Of a stretch of DNA of 64,000 nt, positions 1 through 8,582 are shown one piece after another. The notes beneath the pieces are model-generated. The model saw only the letters and a program-made list of their open reading frames with translations, did no database searches and had not been told where the DNA came from. Within the stretch, counting starts at the first letter, position 1, and each line of letters opens with the position of its first letter. The position numbers were made by a program, and so were the translations under genes. The DNA is taken from the NCBI RefSeq assembly GCF_009223885.1, contig NZ_CP045144.1, positions 1,798,001 to 1,862,000 of the forward strand, in the 5' to 3' direction. Source of the DNA: Ancylobacter sp. TS-1. Lineage in GTDB: Bacteria; Pseudomonadota; Alphaproteobacteria; Rhizobiales; Xanthobacteraceae.

Positions 1-325
1 TCAGCTCCGCCGTTCCGGTGGGCGTGGCCAGCGCCCCCGCCGCCGCTTCCGCCTTGGCCTGTTCCGAGGCCGTGACCGGCTCGGACGCAGGTTCGGCGGG
101 AGCCGGTTTGGCGGGAGCGGATTTGGCCGACGCAGGCTTCGCAGGGGCCTCCTTGGCGGAGGTCGCCTTCGCGGGAGACACCTTGGCCTCGGGCTTCTTC
201 GCCGGTGCCATCACGGGCTCTGCCGCCGGAGGATTGGCCGCCGGGGGATTGGCTACCGCCGGCGTCGGGGTCTCGCTCGCCTTGGCGCGGCCGCGCCGTG
301 CCGGCTTGTTCGGGGTCTCGGCCAC
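1..325 (-). CDS. Ala/Lys/Pro-rich protein, N-terminal part, runs off the left edge
   Basis: An open frame reads leftward from a GTG at 325 to the window edge with no stop, giving at least 108 residues. A GGAGG lies 7 nt before the GTG, which decides the start. The protein opens VAETPNKPARRGRAK and is then almost entirely Ala, Pro, Lys and Glu in AKPA/AKKPE-like repeats, so it is disordered and basic. It starts 34 nt after the bdhA stop on the same strand and is probably co-transcribed with it. Such tails occur on phasins and other polyhydroxybutyrate-associated proteins, and the bdhA neighbour fits, but no folded domain is visible here. The function is open. Confidence 0.6.
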   Translation of the reverse strand, partial: MAETPNKPARRGRAKASETPTPAVANPPAANPPAAEPVMAPAKKPEAKVSPAKATSAKEAPAKPASAKSAPAKPAPAEPASEPVTASEQAKAEAAAGALATPTGTAEL

Positions 326-359
326 TCGGCGCCTCCAGGACTGCTACGCGGGAAAGGGC

Positions 360-1139
360 TTACTGGGCGACCCAGCCGCCGTCGATCTGGTGCAGGGCGC
401 CGGTGATCGAGCCCTGCGTCTCGCCCGCCAGGAACACGGCCAGCGCCGCGACCTGCTCGACGGTGACGAACTGCTTGGTCGGCTGCTCGGCGAGCAGGAA
501 GTCCTTCACCTGCTCCTCGGTGATGCCGCGCGCCTTGGCGGTGTCGGGAATCTGCTTCTCGACGAGGGGCGTCCAGACATAGCCGGGGCAGATTGCGTTG
601 ACGGTGATGCCGAAGGTCGCCGTCTCCAGCGCCACCGTCTTGGTCAGGCCGGCAATGCCGTGCTTGGCCGCGACATAGGCCGACTTGAAGGGCGAGGCGA
701 CCAGCGCATGCGCCGAGGCGGTGTTGATGATGCGGCCCCATTTGCGCGCCTTCATGCCCGGCACGGCGGCCTTGGTGGCATGGAAGGCGGCCGAGAGGTT
801 CAGCGCGATGATGAGATCCCACTTCTCGTCCGGGAAATCCTCGACCGGCGAGACGAACTGCACGCCGGCATTGTTGACGAGGATGTCGACCGAGCCGAGC
901 TGTTCCTCGGCGGTCTTGATCAGGGCGGCGTTGTCGGCGGCCTTGGTCAGGTCGGCGGCGACGTAGATCGCCTTCACGCCGAACTCGCTCTCGATGGCGG
1001 CGCGCTCCTTCTCGATCGCGGCGGCATCGCCGAAGCCGTTGAGGGTGACATTCGTGCCGTCGGCGGCCAGCCCGCGCGCGATGGCGAGGCCAATTCCGCT
1101 GGTCGAGCCGGTGATGACGGCGTTCTTTCCCTTAGGCAT
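360..1139 (-). CDS. bdhA: D-beta-hydroxybutyrate dehydrogenase
   Basis: A 259-residue short-chain dehydrogenase that interconverts 3-hydroxybutyrate and acetoacetate with NAD in the cytoplasm, the last step of polyhydroxybutyrate use. The cofactor motif TGSTSGIG is at residues 10-17 and NNAG at 89-92. The catalytic triad is S142, Y155, K159 (YVAAK), and the protein ends in GGWVAQ as BdhA proteins do. The length is normal for the family. The PHB-like Ala/Lys/Pro-rich gene follows on the same strand. The substrate call rests on overall resemblance to alphaproteobacterial BdhA; another SDR substrate is possible but less likely. Confidence 0.92.
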   Translation of the reverse strand: MPKGKNAVITGSTSGIGLAIARGLAADGTNVTLNGFGDAAAIEKERAAIESEFGVKAIYVAADLTKAADNAALIKTAEEQLGSVDILVNNAGVQFVSPVEDFPDEKWDLIIALNLSAAFHATKAAVPGMKARKWGRIINTASAHALVASPFKSAYVAAKHGIAGLTKTVALETATFGITVNAICPGYVWTPLVEKQIPDTAKARGITEEQVKDFLLAEQPTKQFVTVEQVAALAVFLAGETQGSITGALHQIDGGWVAQ

Positions 1140-1323
1140 CGAGGACGCTCCTGCGAATGAGATGGTGCCCGGCGCCCCAGACAGGTCTCGCGCCGTGCCG
1201 TTCGACTTCCCACATAGGCTAGGCTAGCACGCCGGTATGTCGTGCAAAGCACTTATCGCTGCGCCGCACACGGATGGCGCCGATGCGGTTTCCGCATCCC
1301 TAGCGTCAGGTTAAGATGGCGAC

Positions 1324-1875
1324 ATGACAGCCGGGCACAGCCACGATCACGGCCGGGATCACGGCCCCGACCACGACCACAGCACCTGCGTCTCCGACGC
1401 GCTGGCGCGGGCGGAAGCCTCGTGCGGCGAGCGCGGGGCGCGGCTCACGCCGCTGCGCCGGCGCGTGCTGGAGGGGCTGGCCGACAGCCACGTGCCGCTC
1501 GGCGCCTATGAGCTGGTGGAGCGGCTGGGCAGCACCGGCGAGAAGCCCCCGCCCATGTCGGTCTATCGCGCGCTCGATTTCCTGGTCTCCGAGGGCCTCG
1601 CCCACCGCATCGAAAGCCGCAACGCCTATATTGCCTGCGGACGCGAGCACGCGCGCGATGACGTCATCGTGTTCCTGATCTGCGAGGGCTGCGGACTGAC
1701 CGACGAGGTGGCCTCGCACGCCATCGGCCGCGACCTCGCCTGGGCGACGCGCGCCGCCGGCTTCACGCCGCGCACGCCGGTCATCGAGATCGCCGGCACC
1801 TGCGCCCGCTGCCGAGCGGTGGAGGCACAGGAGCAGGTGCCCGCCGGGACCGCCGAGCCGGAGACCGCCCGTTGA
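1324..1875 (+). CDS. zur: Fur-family zinc uptake regulator (Zur-like)
   Basis: A 183-residue Fur-family repressor. The first 20 residues are His/Asp-rich (GHSHDHGRDHGPDHDH), which suggests zinc binding. A winged helix follows at about 38-100 (TPLRRRVLEGL, then PMSVYRALDFL). Structural zinc cysteines are C120/C123 (CEGCG) and C160/C163 (CARC). The family senses iron, zinc, manganese or peroxide. Zinc is preferred because of the His-rich head and a zinc-transport block 10 kb away with palindromic promoter sites. It is divergent from bdhA. Confidence 0.85.
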   Translation: MTAGHSHDHGRDHGPDHDHSTCVSDALARAEASCGERGARLTPLRRRVLEGLADSHVPLGAYELVERLGSTGEKPPPMSVYRALDFLVSEGLAHRIESRNAYIACGREHARDDVIVFLICEGCGLTDEVASHAIGRDLAWATRAAGFTPRTPVIEIAGTCARCRAVEAQEQVPAGTAEPETAR

Positions 1876-1975
1876 CGCCAGCCCGGCGCCGGCTTAACCC
1901 CTTGCATGCCCGCACGGAGCAGGACGCGGACCGGACCGGCCGCCCGCCTCCCCTCGCCGCCGGACTGTGATCGCC

Positions 1976-3283
1976 ATGGACGCTCTTTCCGCCGCCCCCA
2001 TCGTCGCGCCCGAGCTGGAGGCCGCCGGCCCCGCGCCGCGCCGGCTCACCGTCGCCGTCAAGGTCGGCACCGTCACCGTGGGCGGCGGCGCCCCGGTGGT
2101 GGTGCAGTCGATGACCAATACCGACACCGCCGATGCCGAAGGCACCGCGCGGCAGATCGCCCAGCTCGCCCGCGCCGGCTCGGAGATCGTGCGCATCACG
2201 GTCGACCGCGAGGAAGCCGCCATGGCGGTGCCGGCGATCAAGGAGCGCCTGGCGAAGATGGGGCTCGATACCCCCATCGTCGGCGACTTCCACTATAATG
2301 GCCACCTGCTGCTGACGAAGTATCCCGAGTGCGCGGCCGCACTCGACAAGTACCGCATCAATCCCGGCAATGTCGGCTTCGGCCAGAAGCGCGACCGCCA
2401 CTTCGCCACCATCGTCGAGCAGGCGATCCGCCACGACAAGCCGGTGCGCATCGGCGCCAATTGGGGCTCGCTCGACGACGAACTGCTCACCCGCCTGATG
2501 GACGAGAACGCGAAGCTGCCGCGCCCGGCGGAGGCCCGCGCCGTCACCCGCGAGGCGCTGGTGCGCTCGGCCCTGCTCTCGGCGGCGCTGGCTGAAGAAA
2601 TCGGACTCCCGCGTGAAAAAATCATCCTCTCCGCCAAGGTCTCGGCGGTGCAGGACCTGATCACCGTCTATGCCGAGCTGGCGCGCCGCGCCGACTACGC
2701 GCTGCATCTGGGCCTCACCGAAGCCGGCATGGGCTCGAAGGGTATCGTGGCCTCGTCGACCGCCATGGGCGTGCTGCTCCAGCAGGGGATCGGCGACACT
2801 ATCCGCGTGTCGCTCACCCCCGAGCCGAATGGCGACCGCACCCGCGAGGTGACGGTGGCGCAGGAGATGCTGCAGACCATGGGCCTGCGCACCTTCGTGC
2901 CGCTGGTCGCCGCCTGCCCCGGCTGCGGGCGCACCACCTCCACCACCTTCCAGGAACTGGCCTTCGAGGTGCAGGACTTCATCCGTACCTCCATGCCGGA
3001 ATGGAAGAAGCGCTATCCCGGCGTCGAGACGCTCAACGTCGCTGTCATGGGCTGCATCGTGAACGGGCCGGGCGAGTCCAAGCATGCCGATATCGGCATT
3101 TCGCTGCCCGGCACCGGCGAATTCCCCACCGCCCCGGTCTATCTCGACGGCAAGAAGGCCATGACGCTGCGCGGCGCCAGTCTGCGCGAGGACTTCAAGA
3201 AGATCGTCGAGGACTATGTGGCGCGACGCTTCGGCGTCGGCGGCGCCCGCGCCCCGGCCGAAGGCGCCGACGCGGCGGAGTAA
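1976..3283 (+). CDS. ispG: 4-hydroxy-3-methylbut-2-enyl diphosphate synthase (flavodoxin/ferredoxin)
   Basis: A 435-residue IspG, the penultimate enzyme of the methylerythritol phosphate route to isoprenoids, which turns MEcPP into HMBPP with a [4Fe-4S] cluster. The N-terminal TIM-barrel part is typical ([11 protein letters not shown]). The cluster ligands are visible at C314 and C317 (CPGCGR) and C360 (GCIVNGPGE). A GTG three codons upstream at 1967 is an alternative start; the ATG at 1976 is chosen. It lies about 100 nt after zur on the same strand, with no obvious functional link. Confidence 0.96.
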   Translation: MDALSAAPIVAPELEAAGPAPRRLTVAVKVGTVTVGGGAPVVVQSMTNTDTADAEGTARQIAQLARAGSEIVRITVDREEAAMAVPAIKERLAKMGLDTPIVGDFHYNGHLLLTKYPECAAALDKYRINPGNVGFGQKRDRHFATIVEQAIRHDKPVRIGANWGSLDDELLTRLMDENAKLPRPAEARAVTREALVRSALLSAALAEEIGLPREKIILSAKVSAVQDLITVYAELARRADYALHLGLTEAGMGSKGIVASSTAMGVLLQQGIGDTIRVSLTPEPNGDRTREVTVAQEMLQTMGLRTFVPLVAACPGCGRTTSTTFQELAFEVQDFIRTSMPEWKKRYPGVETLNVAVMGCIVNGPGESKHADIGISLPGTGEFPTAPVYLDGKKAMTLRGASLREDFKKIVEDYVARRFGVGGARAPAEGADAAE

Positions 3284-3290
3284 GATCAGC

Positions 3291-3614
3291 TCAGGCGAAG
3301 CCGAGAAAGAACGCCAGCGAGCGATTGACTGCCAGCATCGCGTCGTCTTCGAGCCGCCCGAAAGGCGCGCCAACCTTGTCGCGCCGGACTGTCATTGCCT
3401 TGTCGATCATGACTTGAGACGGTTCGCGCAGCCCGTTCAGCGCCGTCGGCTGCACCGTGAGGCGAACCAGCGGCGCATCTATCAGCAGCGATGACAGCGG
3501 AAGCAGCGTCACGCTGGGGATATTGCCGAACTCGTCTGCCTGAACGATCAGGCCGGGGCGCGGCTTGCCGAAGTCTCCCGGCAGGGACACTGTGACAAGA
3601 TCGCCGCGCCTCAT
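3291..3614 (-). CDS. mazF: Type II toxin, PemK/MazF family endoribonuclease
   Basis: A 107-residue PemK/MazF-like protein, a ribosome-independent mRNA interferase in this family. The opening MRRGDLVTVSLPGDFGKPRPGLIVQ is the family's beta-barrel start, and the conserved VMIDKAMTVRRDK segment lies in the second half. It overlaps the upstream small gene by 4 nt, so the two are translationally coupled. It is convergent with ispG, the two stops being only a few bases apart. The cleavage sequence cannot be read from this. Confidence 0.88.
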   Translation of the reverse strand: MRRGDLVTVSLPGDFGKPRPGLIVQADEFGNIPSVTLLPLSSLLIDAPLVRLTVQPTALNGLREPSQVMIDKAMTVRRDKVGAPFGRLEDDAMLAVNRSLAFFLGFA

Positions 3615-3832
3615 TCTTCAGGCTCGAAAAGATCGGTCCAGGCCGCGTCCATGAAGGACTGAAGATTGCTGTCGGACGCATCCGCCGCCGCGACGATGCC
3701 GGCCTGACGACGGCATTCCTCGGCGAAGCCCGGCCGCCGTATATCGGGAACCCAAATCTGGACGGGCCTCAGCCCTGCGGCGCGAAGCGCATCGCGGCGG
3801 CGCTGGACACGCTGTCTGACGGAAGTCGCCAT
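3611..3832 (-). CDS. mazE: MazE-family antitoxin
   Basis: A 73-residue partner of the PemK/MazF-like toxin. The N-terminal half is basic (MATSVRQRVQRRRDALRAAGLRPVQIWVPD), matching small MazE-type antitoxins with a ribbon-helix-helix DNA-binding head. The acidic tail (FMDAAWTDLFEPEE) would bind and block the toxin. AGGAAAGGG precedes the ATG at 3832. A perfect palindrome just upstream is a likely autoregulatory operator. Confidence 0.82.
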   Translation of the reverse strand: MATSVRQRVQRRRDALRAAGLRPVQIWVPDIRRPGFAEECRRQAGIVAAADASDSNLQSFMDAAWTDLFEPEE

Positions 3833-3853
3833 GCATATGCCCTTTCCTAGATC

Positions 3854-3865
3854 GTTACATGTAAC
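3854..3865. promoter_or_regulatory. Palindrome upstream of mazEF, candidate antitoxin operator
   Basis: GTTACATGTAAC is a perfect 12-bp palindrome 22 nt before the mazE start, in an AT-rich stretch. Autoregulation by antitoxin binding at such sites is the rule for type II modules; here it is inferred from position only. Confidence 0.6.
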
Positions 3866-3999
3866 ATAAGACCGCCCCGCGAGACGTCAATGGCGCAGAG
3901 CTGATCCAATGTTCCCCTGCATTGCCCTCCCGCGCCTTATCGCGTAAAAGCCCGCGCTCGCCCGAGCCTGTGAATGGCAGGGCCTTCAGGAGAATGATC

Positions 4000-5037
4000 A
4001 TGGGCTACAAGGTCGCCATCGTCGGTGCCACGGGCAATGTGGGCCGCGAAATGCTCGACATCCTCTCCGAGCGGGGCTTTCCCGCCGACGAGGTGGTCGC
4101 GCTCGCCTCCCGCCGTTCGGTCGGGACGGAAGTTTCGTTCGGCGACAAGACGCTCAAGGTCAAAGCCCTGGAGAACTACGATTTCACCGACACCGACATC
4201 TGCCTGATGTCGGCCGGCGGCGACGTGTCCAAGGAATGGTCGCCGAAGATCGGCCGCCAGGGCTGCGTGGTGATCGATAATTCCTCGGCGTTCCGCTACG
4301 ATTCCGACGTGCCGCTGATCGTGCCGGAAGTGAACGCCGACGCGGTGAAGGGCTTCACCAAGAAGAACATCATCGCCAACCCGAACTGCTCGACCGCCCA
4401 GCTCGTCGTGGCCCTCAAGCCGCTGCACGATCTGGCGACGATCAAGCGCGTCGTCGTGGCGACCTACCAGTCCGTCTCCGGCGCCGGCAAGGACGCCATG
4501 GACGAGCTGTTCGCCCAGACCCGCGCCGTGTTCGTGTCGGACCCGGTGGAAGCCAAGAAGTTCCCCAAGCGCATCGCCTTCAACGTCATTCCTCACATCG
4601 ACGTCTTCATGGAAGACGGCTACACGAAGGAAGAGTGGAAGGTGATGGTCGAGACCAAGAAGATCCTCGACCCGAAGATCAAGCTCACCTGCACCGCCGT
4701 GCGCGTTCCGGTGTTCATCTCGCACTCGGAAGCCGTGAACGTCGAGTTCGAGAAGCCGATCACCGTCGAGGAAGCCACCCACGCGCTGCGCAACGCGCCC
4801 GGCGTGCTGGTGGTCGACAAGCGCGAGCCGGGCGGCTACGTCACGCCCTACGAGGCGGCCGGCGAGGACGCCACCTATGTCTCGCGCATCCGCGAGGACG
4901 CGACGGTGGAGAACGGCCTCTCCTTCTGGTGCGTGTCGGACAATCTGCGCAAGGGCGCGGCGCTGAACGCGGTGCAGATCGCCGAAGTGCTGGTCAACCG
5001 CAAGCTGCTGAGCCCCAAGTCCGCCAAGGCGGCGTGA
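4000..5037 (+). CDS. asd: Aspartate-semialdehyde dehydrogenase
   Basis: A 345-residue NADPH-dependent enzyme making aspartate semialdehyde from aspartyl phosphate, on the route to lysine, diaminopimelate, methionine and threonine. The nucleotide loop GATGNVG is at 9-15 and the catalytic cysteine is C130 in NPNCSTAQLV. The ATG at 4000 is preceded by AGGAGA at 3988-3993, and the MGYKVAIVGATG start matches the family, so the in-frame upstream extension is not used. A strong terminator follows. Confidence 0.96.
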   Translation: MGYKVAIVGATGNVGREMLDILSERGFPADEVVALASRRSVGTEVSFGDKTLKVKALENYDFTDTDICLMSAGGDVSKEWSPKIGRQGCVVIDNSSAFRYDSDVPLIVPEVNADAVKGFTKKNIIANPNCSTAQLVVALKPLHDLATIKRVVVATYQSVSGAGKDAMDELFAQTRAVFVSDPVEAKKFPKRIAFNVIPHIDVFMEDGYTKEEWKVMVETKKILDPKIKLTCTAVRVPVFISHSEAVNVEFEKPITVEEATHALRNAPGVLVVDKREPGGYVTPYEAAGEDATYVSRIREDATVENGLSFWCVSDNLRKGAALNAVQIAEVLVNRKLLSPKSAKAA

Positions 5038-5068
5038 GCAAGCACTGCCGCCGCGACGCATGAATGCG

Positions 5069-5093
5069 AAAAGGGCGCCGCGGGCGCCCTTTT
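5069..5093 (+). terminator. Rho-independent terminator after asd
   Basis: An 11-bp perfect stem (AAAAGGGCGCC / GGCGCCCTTTT) with a GCG loop and a terminal T run, 32 nt after the asd stop. Confidence 0.88.
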
Positions 5094-5139
5094 CCTTGCC
5101 GTTTCCGCGTCCCGGTCGATCCGGCCCGCCGCCGCGCCC

Positions 5140-5820
5140 TCACTTCTTCGGGGCGCAGACGAAGAAGGCCTGTGAGTTGACGGTCCAGGACAGGCGGGTA
5201 AAGGGGGAGTAGAACTCCTGCTCGATGTCGAGCATCTTGAGAATCTTGCCGCGCAGCTCGCGGAAGTCGAATCCGCGGTGCGAATGGCGGCTGTCGGGTA
5301 CGCGCGGCACGGAAAGCCCCAGCGTGCCGCGCACAAGCTGGCCGAGGCTGTATTCCGGGCGCCGCCGGTGGAGCATCGCACCGCTGACCACCTTGAGCGG
5401 CAGAACCGGCCCCTGCATGATCGGCACCGAGATGACGACACGGCCCTCCGGCCGGATCGCCTGGCGCGCATCGTCCAGGAACCGCTCGACCTCGTCGCCC
5501 AGCAGATGCTCGATCACCTCGAAGCAGGTCACGAGATCGACGTCGCGAACCCGCGAAAGCTCGCTCAGATAGGTGATCGCGGGATCGGGTAGCTGGGGCA
5601 TGAAGGGCTCGATCGCGATCAACCGCACATCGGGCCGCCTCTTGTGCAGGGTCGCGAGCATGTGGCCCGTGCCCGCGCCGAAATCGACGATCGCGCCACC
5701 TTCGGGAAGGAGATCACTCGAAAGCGAAACCGACCTCGCATAACGTTGGGTATGCGCGAAGCGCGCTATCGGGTTTGGATTTTCGAGCGTCTGGGTTTCG
5801 TAGGAAACGATACGTGACAC
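5140..5820 (-). CDS. Class I SAM-dependent methyltransferase
   Basis: A 226-residue methyltransferase of UbiG/Methyltransf_23 type. Motif I is VDFGAGTGHML at residues 45-55 and the acidic end of strand 2 follows (LIAIEP). The motif IV region reads VDLVTCFEVIEHL, and a RPEGRVVISVP segment follows. The C-terminal 70 residues (RRRPEYSLGQLVRG and after) resemble methyltransferases of cell-surface polysaccharide or lipid metabolism. It is a single gene, convergent with asd. The substrate is unknown. Confidence 0.8.
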   Translation of the reverse strand: MSRIVSYETQTLENPNPIARFAHTQRYARSVSLSSDLLPEGGAIVDFGAGTGHMLATLHKRRPDVRLIAIEPFMPQLPDPAITYLSELSRVRDVDLVTCFEVIEHLLGDEVERFLDDARQAIRPEGRVVISVPIMQGPVLPLKVVSGAMLHRRRPEYSLGQLVRGTLGLSVPRVPDSRHSHRGFDFRELRGKILKMLDIEQEFYSPFTRLSWTVNSQAFFVCAPKK

Positions 5821-6034
5821 CGTGCGCTCCGCCTCTGGCCGCCCCTGCGGACTTCCCGCCCACCTGCCACCGGCTTCCCACTGGCGCGTTTCCAGCCTAC
5901 CCGAAAGGCTGGGGCACGCAAAGCCGCGCCCGCAACGACGGCCGTGCAGAAGTCCGCTCCGAGAGGGAGGCGATGGGCGATGCCGCCATTTTGCCGGACT
6001 TCGCGACCATCTCTTTGTTTCTCACCCGCTCGGG

Positions 6035-6679
6035 ATGTCTGACGTGCTCAGAATTGTCGCTCTCGCCCTTCTCGCCTGCACACTCGCCACCCCCGCGCTC
6101 GCCCATCCCCATGTGTGGGTCGAGGTGCGCTCCGAGCTGGACTACGCACCCGACGGCAAGCTCGCCGGGGTGCGCCATCACTGGAAGTTCGACGAGGCCT
6201 TCTCGACCTATGCGCTGCAGGGGCTGGAGACCACGCCCGACGGCAAGCCGAGCGAGAAGACGCTGAAGGAACTGGCGCAGGTGAACATCGATTCCCTCCA
6301 GGAATTCGACTATTTCACCTATGCCAAGCGCGGCAAGCAGGCCGCCGCCTTCCTGCCGCCGAAGGACTATTCGCTGACCTTTGACGGCACGGCGCTGACG
6401 CTGCACTTCACCCTGCCCCTCGCCAATCCGCCGGCGAAGAAGGGCGCGCTCACCCTCGATGTCTACGACCCGACCTATTTCGTCGCCTTCCAGCTCGCCG
6501 ACGAGACACCGGTGACGCTGGCCGGAGCGGCCGATGGCTGCGCGCTTACCCTGCACCGGCCGGACCCCGCCGCCAGCCAGTCGAGCACCACCCTGTCGGA
6601 AGGCTTCTTCAACGCCCTCACCTCGGCCAGCGAGTTCGGCTCGCAATTTGCCAACCGCGTCACGGTGACGTGCTCGTGA
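6035..6679 (+). CDS. DUF1007 family periplasmic protein
   Basis: A 214-residue protein with a signal peptide (MSDVLRIVALALLACTLATPALA) followed directly by HPHVWVEV, the start of DUF1007 proteins. Other conserved parts are WKFDEAFSTYALQG and the YDPTYFVAF strand near residue 140. The partner gene downstream overlaps by 4-10 nt. DUF1007 proteins are constantly paired with NicO/RcnA-type transporters and are thought to handle metal on the periplasmic side. The ATG at 6035 is chosen because it gives the signal peptide. The metal is not defined by sequence. Confidence 0.82.
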   Translation: MSDVLRIVALALLACTLATPALAHPHVWVEVRSELDYAPDGKLAGVRHHWKFDEAFSTYALQGLETTPDGKPSEKTLKELAQVNIDSLQEFDYFTYAKRGKQAAAFLPPKDYSLTFDGTALTLHFTLPLANPPAKKGALTLDVYDPTYFVAFQLADETPVTLAGAADGCALTLHRPDPAASQSSTTLSEGFFNALTSASEFGSQFANRVTVTCS

Positions 6680-7638
6680 GACCTCGCCTGCATCTGGCAC
6701 TGCTGGCCGTCGCGGCCGGCTGGCTCAGCCTGCATCCCGCCTTCGCCCAGAGCCCGTTCGGCGTCGGCGCCCCGCCCGCGCCGGACGCCGGCGGCGGCAT
6801 TGCCGGCTTCATCCTCGCCAAGCAGGCGGAATTCTACCGGCTGCTCACCTCGGCGGTGCGGGCCTCGAAGGCGGACGGCAACGCGCTGTTCCTGCTCGGC
6901 GGCATCTCCTTCGCCTATGGCGTCTTCCACGCTGCCGGCCCCGGCCACGGCAAGGCGGTGATCTCGTCCTATCTGCTCGCCAACGAGGCGACGCTGAAGC
7001 GCGGCATCGGCCTCGCCTTCGCGAGCGCGCTGGCGCAGGCGCTGACCGCGATACTGGTCGCCGGCCTGCTGGCGGCGCTGATCGGCGCCACCGCCGCCTC
7101 GATGAGCCGGGCGGTCTATGTCATCGAGCTCGCCGCCTACGGCCTGATCGTGCTGATCGGCCTGCGGCTCGCCCTTGTGAAAGGGCGCGGCCTTCTCGCG
7201 GCCTGGCGCGGCACGCCTGCCCACCTGCACGGCCCCGGCTGCGACTGCGGCGACGACCACGCCCATATGCCGGCCCCGGCGGATCTGCCGAAGGGCGGCG
7301 GCTGGCGCGAATGGTGGGGGGCGGTGCTGTCGGTCGGACTGCGCCCCTGCTCGGGCGCCATCCTCGTGCTGGTCTTCGCGCTGGCGCAGGGCATCTTCTG
7401 GGTCGGCGCCGCCGCGACGCTGATGATGGGCGTCGGCACGGCGCTCACCGTCAGCGCCATCGCCACGCTCGCGGTGTTCGCCAAGCACGCGGCCGTGCGG
7501 CTCGCCGCCAACCGCCCCGGGTCGACCGGCGCCGTCGTTTTGCGCGGCGTGGAATTCCTCGCCGCACTGGCGCTGGTCGCCTTCGGGCTGGCGCTGCTGT
7601 CCGGCTTCATGATCAGCGAGCGGCTGACGCTGGGCTGA
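6676..7638 (+). CDS. NicO/RcnA-like nickel/cobalt transporter
   Basis: A 320-residue polytopic membrane protein. A leader (LALLAVAAGWLSLHPAFAQ) is followed by the family signature FHAAGPGHGKAVISSYLLA, where the histidines are transport residues. There are about six or seven hydrophobic segments and a cytoplasmic His/Cys loop (HLHGPGCDCGDDHAHM) that probably binds metal. A second conserved motif, VGLRPCSGAILVLV, is near residue 220. The GTG at 6676 overlaps the previous stop as GTGA; a GTG at 6670 is also in frame. Export or uptake, and Ni, Co or Zn, cannot be decided here. Confidence 0.82.
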   Translation: MRPRLHLALLAVAAGWLSLHPAFAQSPFGVGAPPAPDAGGGIAGFILAKQAEFYRLLTSAVRASKADGNALFLLGGISFAYGVFHAAGPGHGKAVISSYLLANEATLKRGIGLAFASALAQALTAILVAGLLAALIGATAASMSRAVYVIELAAYGLIVLIGLRLALVKGRGLLAAWRGTPAHLHGPGCDCGDDHAHMPAPADLPKGGGWREWWGAVLSVGLRPCSGAILVLVFALAQGIFWVGAAATLMMGVGTALTVSAIATLAVFAKHAAVRLAANRPGSTGAVVLRGVEFLAALALVAFGLALLSGFMISERLTLG

Positions 7639-7656
7639 GTCGGCGCTCGCCTTGCC

Positions 7657-7742
7657 GTCATCCCGGACGGCCGAAGGCCGATCCGGGATCGCCCGCGAAA
7701 GGAAAGGCGGTCCCGGCACTCGCTGCGCTCGGCCGGGATGAC
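7657..7742. repeat. GTCATCCCGG palindromic intergenic repeat, copy 1
   Basis: It begins GTCATCCCGGACGG, contains a GATCCGGGATCG core and ends CCGGGATGAC, so the ends are inverted. It lies between the convergent NicO-like and acetoacetate decarboxylase-family genes. The same layout recurs at 9661, 10917, 33656 and 48867. Confidence 0.85.
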
Positions 7743-7758
7743 GAGATGAGGGAGGGCC

Positions 7759-8499
7759 TCAGTCCTTGAGATAATCGTAGACCACCTTGCCGAGACCGAG
7801 GGTGAGGTCGGTGCGGAAATGGGCGGCCGAGATCACCTCGAGCACCGGCAGCTTGGCGACGTCCGCAAGCGCGTGCGGGAACAGGCCGAGCGCCGCCGGG
7901 CCGGTCCACGCCTCCTTCACCACGAGGTCTTCCAGATAGTACTCGACCAGCTCGCACACCCGCGCGGTGCCGTCGACATGCGGGATGATCTTGATCATCC
8001 AGTTCGGCCCCAGCAGCGACTTGTGCAGGGCGTCCTTGTCGAGCTCCTGATACTTGTAGCCCATGGTGGCGGAGGTCACGAGAACGCTGCCGTAATGCAG
8101 CGTGCCGACCAGCGTGTCGCTCTCGACCGCGAAGCGGGTCTTGGCGAGCTTCTTGGGGAAGCCCCACAGCTCGCGCCCGCCGGCGATGGGCGCCTCGTCG
8201 TCGAGATACATGGAGTGGACGTAGCCGCCCTTCACGCCGTTCAGCTCGACCGGGATCACCTGCCCCGTCTCGGTGTAGTCGCCGAAGCCGGTGGAATCCG
8301 GCATGCGGATGAACTCGTACTTCACGATGGGCTCGACCACCTTGAGCGGCTCGGGCACCACCTTCGCGAGCGCCTCCGGATCGGTCCGGTAGGTGATGAC
8401 GAAGAACTCGCGGTTGAAGAACTTGTACGGTCCCTTGGGATAGGACGGGCTCGTCAGCGGCATGGAATAGGCGGTGCGGCGAACGTCCTCGATCTTCAT
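7759..8499 (-). CDS. adc: Acetoacetate decarboxylase family protein
   Basis: A 246-residue protein of the ADC superfamily. The Schiff-base lysine motif is [13 protein letters not shown] with K116 as the likely catalytic lysine, and the acidic pocket residues lie around [20 protein letters not shown] (62-80). Length and order match true acetoacetate decarboxylases, which split acetoacetate into acetone and CO2. Many family members are ADC-like enzymes with other substrates. The start at 8499 gives [14 protein letters not shown], as in homologues. It lies downstream of the beta-propeller gene on the same strand. Confidence 0.85.
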   Translation of the reverse strand: MKIEDVRRTAYSMPLTSPSYPKGPYKFFNREFFVITYRTDPEALAKVVPEPLKVVEPIVKYEFIRMPDSTGFGDYTETGQVIPVELNGVKGGYVHSMYLDDEAPIAGGRELWGFPKKLAKTRFAVESDTLVGTLHYGSVLVTSATMGYKYQELDKDALHKSLLGPNWMIKIIPHVDGTARVCELVEYYLEDLVVKEAWTGPAALGLFPHALADVAKLPVLEVISAAHFRTDLTLGLGKVVYDYLKD

Positions 8500-8582
8500 G
8501 GCAGGCCCTCGAACTGAAACGATGGGCGAAAGCCTAGTCGACTCTACCGCGCCGCAACAGGGCAAACCGCGTCACCGCGCCG

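Noticed and set aside
18..1160. A 380-codon plus-strand frame across the left end
   Set aside because: It is the complement of bdhA and the Ala/Lys/Pro-rich gene; its composition follows from their GC-rich codons and it has no domain.
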